From contig DIUJ01000068.1 of the NCBI GenBank assembly GCA_002422315.1, forward strand, positions 120,393 to 144,296: DNA of 23,904 nt. The letters are read 5' to 3'. The position numbers were made by a program, and so were the translations under genes. The notes below the pieces were generated by a model, which worked only from the letters and a program-made list of their open reading frames with translations, was not told where the DNA came from and did not search any database. This DNA comes from Bacteroidetes bacterium UBA6161 (GTDB lineage: Bacteria; Bacteroidota; Bacteroidia; NS11-12g; UBA955). Of the stretch, positions 1-5,222 are shown piece after piece. Positions within the stretch are counted from its first letter, which is position 1, and the number at the start of each line of letters is the position of its first letter.

Positions 1-836
1 AAATGAGTTTTGGAAATATGCCTTTAGAAGGTGGAAACCTATTGCTTACTGATGATGAAAAAAATGAATTAGTTAATAGAGAACCAAAATCTGAAAAGTT
101 TATAAAACCGTTAATTTCTGCTTATGAATTTCTAAATGGAAAGAAACGCTGGTGTATTTGGCTTCTAAATGCAGAACCAAATGAAATCAAACAGTTACCT
201 GAAATAATGAAACGTGTTGAATTGGTTAAAAAGTTTCGCCTTGACAGCGTAGCTCCTTCTACTCAAAAGTTTGCCGCAACATCTACGCTATTTCGAGATA
301 GAAACCAACCAGACACTTACATTCTTGTTCCAAGCACAACTTCGGAAAACAGAAAATATATCCCAATGGGATTTTTCGGCAAAGACGATATAGCAAATAA
401 TAGTTGTCATACAGTTCCAAATGGAAATCTATTTCATTTTGGAGTTTTAATGTCCGCAATGCATATGGCTTGGGTAAAACATATATGTGGGCGTTTGAAA
501 AGTGATTATCGTTACTCCAAAGATATTGTTTATAACAACTACCCTTGGCCAGAAAATCCTAGCGACAAACAAACAAAAGCCATTGAAACAGCAGCACAAA
601 AAGTTTTAGATGCAAGGCTGCAATTTCCCAATAGTTCCCTTGCCGACCTTTACGACCCTTTGACAATGCCACCAGCTTTAGTAAAAGCACACAACGAATT
701 GGACAAGGCAGTTGACTTGGCATACAGACCACAAGCATTTACAAGTGAAGCCAACAGAATGGTGTTTTTGTTTGAACTTTACGAGAAGTACACGAAAGAT
801 TTGTTTACAAAAGTAAGGATAAAAAAAAGAATGTAA
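1..836 (+). CDS. MmeI-like type IIG restriction-modification enzyme / class I DNA methyltransferase, C-terminal part
   Basis: This is the 3' end of a longer gene; the reading frame is open at the left edge (codon start at base 3), so the true start is outside the window. The 277 visible residues begin with an SFGNMP..GG motif that in MmeI-like enzymes follows the methyltransferase core. Target-recognition-type sequence follows (NGKKRWCIWL about 45-54, SSLFRDR-like and NNYPWP segments), then a C-terminal helical tail with AVDLAYRP and FLFELYEKY motifs. Enzymes of this family methylate adenine in a short DNA site and often also cut nearby. The SAM and catalytic motifs and any N-terminal nuclease lie upstream and cannot be judged here. 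The normal-looking C-terminus suggests the gene ends intact. It could instead be a stand-alone methyltransferase of a defence island. Confidence 0.8.
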   Translation, partial: MSFGNMPLEGGNLLLTDDEKNELVNREPKSEKFIKPLISAYEFLNGKKRWCIWLLNAEPNEIKQLPEIMKRVELVKKFRLDSVAPSTQKFAATSTLFRDRNQPDTYILVPSTTSENRKYIPMGFFGKDDIANNSCHTVPNGNLFHFGVLMSAMHMAWVKHICGRLKSDYRYSKDIVYNNYPWPENPSDKQTKAIETAAQKVLDARLQFPNSSLADLYDPLTMPPALVKAHNELDKAVDLAYRPQAFTSEANRMVFLFELYEKYTKDLFTKVRIKKRM

Positions 837-901
837 TGGCTTTCTAAAGGAGTAAACTTAGATTAATTCAACGCTTTTGCAGGGCTTTTATAATATTTAG
901 C

Positions 902-932
902 TTGAATTCATTTCTTTCTTGAATTATATTTG
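902..932 (+). promoter_or_regulatory. Bacteroidota-type promoter for the two unknown genes at 937-1772
   Basis: TTG at 902-904 is followed after 20 bases by TATATTTG at 925-932, matching the Bacteroidota -33/-7 consensus (TTG, ~19, TAnnTTTG). Transcription would start about 3-7 bases after the G, at or just after the ATG at 937. The transcript would therefore be leaderless or nearly so. It rules out the alternative TTG start at 919 for the following gene. Confidence 0.5.
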
Positions 933-936
933 TAAT

Positions 937-1248
937 ATGTTAGATTTAAGAAAAAAATCAGACGTCAAATTCCCTTATCCAAGTTTCGAGGAGTTTTTTG
1001 ACTTTATTACTTCGGGGCACCCATCCATTAATGCTGAACTTGTACAATTACCTTTTGATTTAAAAGGGAGGAAATTTAGAGAACTTGGTGAAGATGAAAA
1101 AAATCAAGTAAGATGGGCAGAATATTCATATTACACTAGCTATAGTATACTCTTAGACAGTCTTAATAAAAATATAGGATATTCTGGCACCTGGTACGCG
1201 GTTTGGATAAAAGAAAATTGGAGAAAGAGCAATTTATGGAACAAATAA
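937..1248 (+). CDS. Hypothetical protein, 103 aa
   Basis: I do not recognise this family. The ATG at 937 is preferred over the in-frame TTG at 919 because a consensus promoter -7 box (925-932) lies between them. The 103-residue product is soluble, with no signal peptide or membrane segment. It is rich in aromatic residues in its C-terminal half (WAEYSYYTSYS, then YSGTWYAVWIKENW). The N-terminal stretch FPYPSFEEFFDFITS looks like an amphipathic helix. The next gene starts inside its 3' end (13-base overlap), so the pair is probably translated together. It lies directly behind a restriction-modification gene, which suggests accessory or defence cargo, but no function can be assigned. Confidence 0.5.
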   Translation: MLDLRKKSDVKFPYPSFEEFFDFITSGHPSINAELVQLPFDLKGRKFRELGEDEKNQVRWAEYSYYTSYSILLDSLNKNIGYSGTWYAVWIKENWRKSNLWNK

Positions 1249-1772
1249 TAATAGGCCTTTTCATTGGAGTTTTTTTACTCTTGATTCAAATATTATATAG
1301 TAGGTTTAAGGAAATACCTCGATTAACAATCGAATTAAAAAAGTATAACTTAGGACACGACATAATTGGAACAAGCCCTAAAAATAAAGCATTTACGAAA
1401 GTAGGGCATGTGGATGGAAATAATTCCTTAAAATTATTCAATTTGATTTATCAATTTGAAATAATAATAACAAACAATTCAGGGTATCATTCGTACTACC
1501 CATTTATAAAAACAAACGACAAGCTATCATTATTTAAAATAAGAGAAGATATTCCTAATTCACCAATTGAATCAAATAAATCTATTACATTAACTGCTAA
1601 ATTAAATTATGAATACGAGCGTAATTCTGGGAGTTTGATAAATCACGAGTCAATAATAAATGATTTAATGAAAAATTTTGAGATTGAAGTTACGTTTGAA
1701 AACAAATACAAAGCAAAGTTTTGTACAATATACGAATTTCATGACAAATCCAACAGGCATATTAAGATGTAA
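1236..1772 (+). CDS. Hypothetical membrane-anchored protein, 178 aa
   Basis: The family is not recognised. The ATG at 1236 is chosen because a purine-rich GGAGAAAGAG lies 6-15 bases upstream and the first residues then form a membrane helix at once (MEQIIIGLFIGVFLLLIQILY, residues 1-21). An earlier in-frame TTG at 1203 would only add a charged extension. After the single N-terminal transmembrane segment, the remaining ~155 residues are hydrophilic and beta-rich, with FEIIITNNSGYHSYYPF in the middle and IEVTFENKYKAKF near the end, perhaps an immunoglobulin-like or C2-like sandwich. It overlaps the preceding gene by 13 bases and probably shares its promoter. A membrane-tethered partner of the 103-residue protein is possible but unproven. 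Confidence 0.55.
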   Translation: MEQIIIGLFIGVFLLLIQILYSRFKEIPRLTIELKKYNLGHDIIGTSPKNKAFTKVGHVDGNNSLKLFNLIYQFEIIITNNSGYHSYYPFIKTNDKLSLFKIREDIPNSPIESNKSITLTAKLNYEYERNSGSLINHESIINDLMKNFEIEVTFENKYKAKFCTIYEFHDKSNRHIKM

Positions 1773-1822
1773 ACTGATAAAACGATGTTCGATTTTGTCC
1801 ATTAATACGATACAGATATACA

Positions 1823-1888
1823 ATGTTTATCTACTTCAAAGGCCGTTTAGTACTTGGACTAATTCCATTAGTAATCCTTATTGCATAA
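1823..1888 (+). CDS. Possible 21-residue hydrophobic peptide
   Basis: An ATG at 1823 opens a 21-codon frame ending at TAA 1886-1888. The product has a short basic N-terminus (FKGR) and then an unbroken hydrophobic stretch (LVLGLIPLVILIA) long enough for a marginal membrane helix. Such peptides can be type I toxins or small membrane regulators. The frame is short enough to be chance, and a promoter -33 element for a downstream RNA lies in its last codons. Confidence 0.15.
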   Translation: MFIYFKGRLVLGLIPLVILIA

Positions 1889-1910
1889 ACGTTTTTAATG
1901 CTTATATTTG
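1881..1910 (+). promoter_or_regulatory. Consensus promoter in front of a short terminated transcript
   Basis: TTG at 1881-1883, 19 bases, then TATATTTG at 1903-1910: a full match to the Bacteroidota -33/-7 consensus. No gene starts downstream before the hairpin terminator at 1954-1981, so the predicted product is an RNA of roughly 65-70 nt. Confidence 0.45.
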
Positions 1911-1913
1911 AGT

Positions 1914-1981
1914 CCCCCTAAAATAGTAGCTTATTTACGTTTGTTTACTATTTAGCCCCGAAGAAATTCGGGGCTTTTTTT
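1914..1981 (+). ncRNA. Candidate small RNA, two hairpins
   Basis: The stretch between the promoter (1881-1910) and the U-tailed hairpin (1954-1981) has no start codon with a usable frame. It folds by eye into a first stem, AAATAGTA 1921-1928 with TACTATTT 1946-1953. That stem can be extended by CT 1918-1919 with AG 1954-1955 over a bulged A. The terminator hairpin follows. The five C at 1914-1918 could alternatively pair with the GGGG of the terminator (1970-1973), a possible attenuation-like switch. This is inference from sequence only; it might equally be a short leader that reads through to the 59-codon ORF. Confidence 0.33.
1954..1981 (+). terminator. Rho-independent terminator
   Basis: The arm AGCCCCGAA (1954-1962) pairs with TTCGGGGCT (1967-1975) across a GAAA loop and is followed by seven T. 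It could end transcripts from 937-1772 or the short RNA at 1914. Nearly the same core recurs at 4003-4026. Confidence 0.75.
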
Positions 1982-2034
1982 ATTAAAATAGGCACTACTG
2001 TATTTTATGTTAATAAAGTTATTCTAGATTTATC

Positions 2035-2042
2035 TACATTTG
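2035..2042 (+). promoter_or_regulatory. -7 promoter element upstream of the small ORF and TIGR04255 cassette
   Basis: TACATTTG fits TAnnTTTG exactly. No clear TTG is seen at the expected -33 position, so the call rests on one element. It would give a leader of about 85 bases before the ATG at 2133. Confidence 0.3.
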
Positions 2043-2132
2043 CGGAGTTGAGAAAAACAAATTATTTTTTCCAAAATATAAGAAATCAGATAAATTACAT
2101 TTACAGATTAAGATTTTATTTTATTTAAAGCC

Positions 2133-2312
2133 ATGGAAAACAACACTATTAACCAACAAAAACAAGCAGAAGAAAACAAAGTATTTGATTTATTGCAAAA
2201 GGCAAATGAGGAATACAATCAGTATGTAAATTTGACAAAATTCAATTACAATACTGTCATAAAAAATAATGATTTGGATTTGAAAAGAGATATTCATTTT
2301 CCATTATTTTAA
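2133..2312 (+). CDS. Small hypothetical protein, 59 aa
   Basis: An ATG at 2133 opens a 59-codon frame closed by TAA at 2310-2312. The product is hydrophilic, Asn/Gln/Lys/Glu-rich and predicted helical in its first 35 residues (QQKQAEENKVFDLLQKANEE). It ends in a short hydrophobic tail, HFPLF. There is no signal peptide or membrane segment. Codon use resembles that of the flanking genes. It lies between a -7 promoter element (2035-2042) and the TIGR04255 gene, which starts 82 bases after its stop. It is also inside the interval bracketed by the two matching hairpins, so it may belong to that cassette. I do not recognise a family. Size and position would suit an antitoxin-like or regulatory partner, but this is a guess. 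Confidence 0.45.
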   Translation: MENNTINQQKQAEENKVFDLLQKANEEYNQYVNLTKFNYNTVIKNNDLDLKRDIHFPLF

Positions 2313-2394
2313 AATAAATTCTTTTTTAATCTATAAGAGAATAAATAGTATTTATTAGGGGGAAGTACAAATTTAAAGAATCAATAATAATAAA

Positions 2395-3126
2395 ATGAAT
2401 TATCCTAACGCTCCAATAAGAGAAGCAGTTTTCGATATAAGGGTTGATAAACTAAACATAGGTGATGTAAGTGACCTTCTTAAAATAAAAGATAATTTAA
2501 TAGAAGAATTTCCTATTGAAAAGAAAAGCCATCAAATCACAGGCATGTTTCAAGTTTCAGAGGATAAACCAATAGAAAGTAAAACCCATAGCGACCTTAC
2601 AGGATTCGTTTTTATATCTAAAGATGGAACTAGACAAATTCAAATTAGAGTAGATGGATTTACTTTAAACATTCTTAAACCATATGGGAATTGGGAATCA
2701 CATTTTGAATGTTTTATTAAGTATTGGGAGATATATAATGCCATGTTTAACCCTAAAAACATTACAAGGATTGCAACGAGATTTATTAATAGAATAGAGA
2801 TTCCTTTGCCGCTAAGTAAATTCCAAGATTATATATTAAACATGCCTCCAATACCTAGTTGTTTACCTCAGGAATATGCAAATTTTTTCATGCAAATACA
2901 TGTGCCTTGTAGCGACGGTATTAGATCTGCGATAATTACAGAAACTATAGAGCCTATACAGGCAAATCTATTGCCCTTCATTTTAGATATAAACGTTTCG
3001 CAGAATTTAAATCTAGATAAAACAAAAGAAAATTTAACAAGAAACTTTCAAGAAATAAGAGTAATTAAGAATCAAATTTTTGAAAGCTGTATAACAGAAA
3101 ATACTAGAAATTTATTTTCATTATGA
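2395..3126 (+). CDS. TIGR04255 family protein
   Basis: The 243-residue product begins NYPNAPIREAVFDIRV, the N-terminal signature by which I recognise TIGR04255, a sporadically distributed family of about 250-270 residues with unknown biochemistry. Other matching features are the central TRIATRFINRIEIPL strand (about 124-138) and the C-terminal block with LTRNFQEIRVIKNQIFES followed by an IT-type end. There is no signal peptide or transmembrane segment, so it should be cytoplasmic. Length is normal and no frame break is seen. The stop overlaps the next start as ATGA (3123-3126), so the two genes are probably translationally coupled. Patchy distribution and accessory neighbours suggest a conflict or defence role; that is inference. 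Confidence 0.75.
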   Translation: MNYPNAPIREAVFDIRVDKLNIGDVSDLLKIKDNLIEEFPIEKKSHQITGMFQVSEDKPIESKTHSDLTGFVFISKDGTRQIQIRVDGFTLNILKPYGNWESHFECFIKYWEIYNAMFNPKNITRIATRFINRIEIPLPLSKFQDYILNMPPIPSCLPQEYANFFMQIHVPCSDGIRSAIITETIEPIQANLLPFILDINVSQNLNLDKTKENLTRNFQEIRVIKNQIFESCITENTRNLFSL

Positions 3127-3563
3127 AAGCAACATATCCAACAATAGAAGAAAGACAAAGAGCAGTAGCTGTTTCATCAGCAGCTGATTTTGTTAGAATT
3201 AATTTACAAAATTGTCATGTTAATTTTATTGGTCACAGTGTATTCGCACAGGAAATGTATAAACATAAAATTAAAAAAGACTTTGATATTTTAACTTCCG
3301 TATGGGAACAAGAAACATTATTCAGCTCTAATTTTTCTGAAATAATAAATAATTCTGCATATAGGTCAATTATTAGTCTTGGCGAAGATGTAATACCCTT
3401 TATTATTGAAGACTTAAAACATGACGATAAACTTTGGTTCTACGCTTTAGAATTGTTAACTGGGCAAAATCCTATAAAAGAAAACCATAGAGGCATAATC
3501 CCTTTAATGAAGCAAGACTGGATAGATTGGGCATACAAAAACGACATTTTGAATGAAGCTTAA
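3123..3563 (+). CDS. Hypothetical protein of the TIGR04255 cassette, 146 aa
   Basis: The gene starts at the ATG inside the upstream stop (ATGA overlap) and ends 11 bases inside the next gene, so all three genes form one unit. The product is soluble and probably all-helical. A recognisable C-terminal module runs from about residue 56: TSVWEQETLFSS, then AYRSIISLGEDVIPFII (79-95), WFYALELLTGQNP (105-117) and a Trp-rich end MKQDWIDWAYKN (129-140). From memory, related unnamed proteins share this WF.AL..ITG.NP and W..W.....Y pattern, but I cannot give a family name. The N-terminal ~50 residues are less distinctive. No catalytic motif is evident. It may be a binding partner of either neighbour. 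Confidence 0.65.
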   Translation: MKATYPTIEERQRAVAVSSAADFVRINLQNCHVNFIGHSVFAQEMYKHKIKKDFDILTSVWEQETLFSSNFSEIINNSAYRSIISLGEDVIPFIIEDLKHDDKLWFYALELLTGQNPIKENHRGIIPLMKQDWIDWAYKNDILNEA

Positions 3564-3981
3564 TTTCCCCAATTTCCCTAATAGTATTAATGAGCCATTT
3601 CTATTAACAAGCCCTAAAACTACTCATTATAACTGTATAGCTTGGGCATATGAAGATAATAGCAAATGGTATTGGCCAGATGCAAATGGATTTGCATTTT
3701 GGCCTTCTGAAATACCAAGGGAGGAGAACTTAAATTCTTTTATTGAATTGTTTAAGTTGAAAAATTATGAAATATGTGAAAATGGACAGTTAGAAATTGG
3801 ATTTATAAAAATAGCAATTTATTGCAATAAAGAAGGTAGCCCAACACATGCGGCAAGGCAACTACCAAATGGATTTTGGACTAGTAAACTTGGGATGTTT
3901 TTTGATGTGTCTCATACCTTATTTAGTATGGAAAATGGAGAATATGGAAATGTCGCAGTATTTATGAAAAGGATTTTATAA
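3553..3981 (+). CDS. DUF7689-like protein, possible cysteine-hydrolase fold
   Basis: The 142-residue product matches my memory of the DUF7689 family: an N-terminal FP....F.LTSP segment, YNCIAWA (26-32), WYWPD (39-43), FWPSEIPRE, PTHAARQ (97-103), WTSKLG (109-114) and a D..H motif (118-121). Cys28 at a helix start, His99 heading a strand, and Asp118 or His121 further on resemble the order of residues in papain-like/NlpC-P60 hydrolases. I infer a possible thiol hydrolase, which is not established. There is no signal peptide, so it would act in the cytoplasm. It is the last gene of the cassette, overlapping the previous gene by 11 bases, with a strong hairpin 12 bases after its stop. It appears full length. 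Confidence 0.7.
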   Translation: MKLNFPNFPNSINEPFLLTSPKTTHYNCIAWAYEDNSKWYWPDANGFAFWPSEIPREENLNSFIELFKLKNYEICENGQLEIGFIKIAIYCNKEGSPTHAARQLPNGFWTSKLGMFFDVSHTLFSMENGEYGNVAVFMKRIL

Positions 3982-3993
3982 TATCAAAACAAC

Positions 3994-4033
3994 ACACAAG
4001 AAAGCCCCGAAGAACTTCGGGGCTTTCTTGTGT
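3994..4033 (+). terminator. Long perfect hairpin downstream of the TIGR04255 cassette
   Basis: A 19-base arm (3994-4012, ACACAAG then AAAGCCCCGAAG) pairs perfectly with 4015-4033 around an AA centre. The core stem is followed by a T-rich but interrupted run (CTTGTGTCCTTTT), so termination may be imperfect. Its core is the same as that of the hairpin at 1954 apart from one base. Confidence 0.6.
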
Positions 4034-4080
4034 CCTTTTATCAAAGCACGACATAGCTCGATTTTGAGCTATGAAACACC

Positions 4081-4193
4081 TTTTTCTCTAACTCCAACTT
4101 CAATTTCCACTCTTTACCCCTGCGCCCCTCCGCTAGCTTCGTTGGGTACATGTGATTATAATGAAAGGCAGGATAAGGCGCCCAAGAAAAAAT
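4081..4193 (+). repeat. Direct repeat, copy 1 (~113 bp)
   Basis: This stretch matches 4341-4451 at about 85% by eye with a 2-base indel. Shared blocks include TCTCTAACTCCA, TTCAATTTCCAC, CTTCGTTGGG and the long 3' block AAGGCAGGATAAGGCGCCC. It is non-coding: short frames across it on both strands look unlike real proteins. Probably a dispersed intergenic repeat of this genome, to be confirmed by a genome search. Confidence 0.75.
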
Positions 4194-4290
4194 TTTTGAG
4201 GATGGTGAACTAGATGAAGATTCAGTTCTCCGGAATTTCCGGATAACTGCCACAGATGGTAAAAACTATGAAACACAGCACTATAATCTA
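4194..4290 (+). pseudogene. Relic of a Virulence RhuM family gene
   Basis: Read from about base 4192 in the frame ATT TTT GAG GAT, the DNA encodes IFEDGELDEDSVLRN followed by FRITATDGKNYETQHYNL. This is the diagnostic N-terminal segment of RhuM-family proteins, whose usual pattern is NIF.EGEL.E.SV..NFR.TA.DGK.Y....YNLD. Only about 32 codons survive. There is no start codon, and the similarity stops after YNL and passes into the flanking repeat sequence. The relic sits exactly between the two ~111-bp repeats. RhuM proteins (about 330 residues when complete) occur on mobile and accessory DNA, so this is likely the remnant of a lost insertion. Recognition is from memory of the family consensus. 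Confidence 0.65.
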
Positions 4291-4340
4291 TCAGCCCTTG
4301 AAAGTGCTTTGTCCCGTCCATACGGGGTTATCACCTGCAA

Positions 4341-4451
4341 CTTTTCTCTAACTCCACCTTCAATTTCCACTTTCTACCCATGCGCCACTCCGCCAACTTC
4401 GTTGGGGCGAGGACTATAATGTAAGGCAGGATAAGGCGCCCAAGAAAAAAT
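4341..4451 (+). repeat. Direct repeat, copy 2 (~111 bp)
   Basis: Second copy of the repeat at 4081-4193, same orientation, 260 bases downstream. Here the internal stem CCAAC/GTTGG (4393-4397 with 4401-4405, loop TTC) is fully paired. The corresponding CTAGC/GTTGG of copy 1 is still pairable as RNA through G-U pairs. It ends about 20 bases before the comF stop codon on the other strand. Confidence 0.75.
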
Positions 4452-4471
4452 ATATTGTTTGGGTAACCCTT

Positions 4472-5182
4472 CTAAAAACTCACACTACTTGCCAATGTGG
4501 CTACGCTTATTTTGCTGCTAGGCGACTTTACTCGGATTTCTTGCATGATAGATTCTAGTGTTGCACCAGTTGTAATGGTGTCGTCTATGATTAATATATG
4601 CTTGTCTTGTAGTTTTTCAGAGTTTTGTAGTAAAAAGACCGATTCTACGTTTTTCCATCTGTTTATTCGGCTCTTTTTTGTCTGGCTTTGTGTGTGTGTG
4701 TGCTTAACTACAAGCGAATGGTAAATTGGTATTTGAAGTATTTTCGAAATTTCGGTTGCCAGTAATTCGCTTTGGTTGTAGCCTCTGTTTAATTGCTTTT
4801 TTTTATGGATGGGAAGTGGAATGATAAGGTCGAAATGCTGGGTTTCGTGTACTGGTTTTAACCATTCCCCCAATAGCTTACCAAAGTATAATCCCATGTC
4901 TTTTCTGCCATTGTACTTAATTTCGTGTAGGATTTTTTGTGCCACTCCTTTTTTTGTAAACATCAACATAGCCCCTGCAAACTCTACTTGTATGCGGCCT
5001 CTGAAAACTTGTTTAACCTCATTCTCGCTCTCTAGTTGATGGTTGGTGTAGGGTAGTGAGTTTTCGCAAGGGATACATAGGTAGTCTTTGTGAGAATATA
5101 AGGTTTTGTTGCAAACACAGCAAGCATTTGGATACAAAGTAAAAAGTATGCTATCAATAATTTTTTGGAAAATAAAAGCCAT
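4472..5182 (-). CDS. comF: ComF family phosphoribosyltransferase-like protein
   Basis: A 236-residue protein of the ComF family, cytoplasmic proteins linked to DNA uptake and transformation. An N-terminal four-cysteine zinc-finger-like module is visible (C21/C22, C24, C36, C39). Next come the LIIPLPIHKKKQLNRGYNQ segment typical of ComF and a type I phosphoribosyltransferase PRPP loop, DDTITTGAT, at about 200-208. The ATG at 5182 is preferred over an upstream in-frame start at 5251: the latter would run into the thiL gene and add an unconserved leader, whereas MAFIFQKIIDSILFTLYPNACCVC matches the usual ComF N-terminus. The gene is divergent from thiL with 40 bases between starts. A (TG)7 run at 4689-4702 encodes HTHTQ and is the only low-complexity spot. 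Confidence 0.9.
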   Translation of the reverse strand: MAFIFQKIIDSILFTLYPNACCVCNKTLYSHKDYLCIPCENSLPYTNHQLESENEVKQVFRGRIQVEFAGAMLMFTKKGVAQKILHEIKYNGRKDMGLYFGKLLGEWLKPVHETQHFDLIIPLPIHKKKQLNRGYNQSELLATEISKILQIPIYHSLVVKHTHTQSQTKKSRINRWKNVESVFLLQNSEKLQDKHILIIDDTITTGATLESIMQEIRVKSPSSKISVATLASSVSF

Positions 5183-5192
5183 TTTAAATTGG

Positions 5193-5200
5193 TAACTTTG
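5193..5200 (+). promoter_or_regulatory. -7 promoter element for thiL
   Basis: TAACTTTG fits TAnnTTTG. The nearest upstream TTG (5165-5167) is 25 bases away, longer than usual, so only the -7 box is claimed. The leader to the ATG at 5223 would be about 18 bases. Confidence 0.4.
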
Positions 5201-5222
5201 CAGTTCCAAAAGTAATGTAATA

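Noticed and set aside
1678..1911. A 77-codon plus-strand frame after the membrane-anchored unknown protein
   Set aside because: It overlaps the real gene in another frame, and its product has no domain-like pattern.
4223..4249. A 27-base imperfect palindrome (CAGTTCTCCGGAA and its near-complement)
   Set aside because: It lies within the RhuM relic and encodes its SVLRNFRIT residues, so it is most likely a by-product of coding sequence.
4028..4321. Three short frames on both strands across the repeat region
   Set aside because: They run through the non-coding repeat and the RhuM relic in the wrong frames; the basic, lysine-rich products look like translated repeat sequence.
4689..4702. (TG)7 dinucleotide run, possible phase-variation tract
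   Set aside because: It is inside comF encoding HTHTQ, short, and a frame change there would only break a conserved gene; no sign of alternate-frame use.
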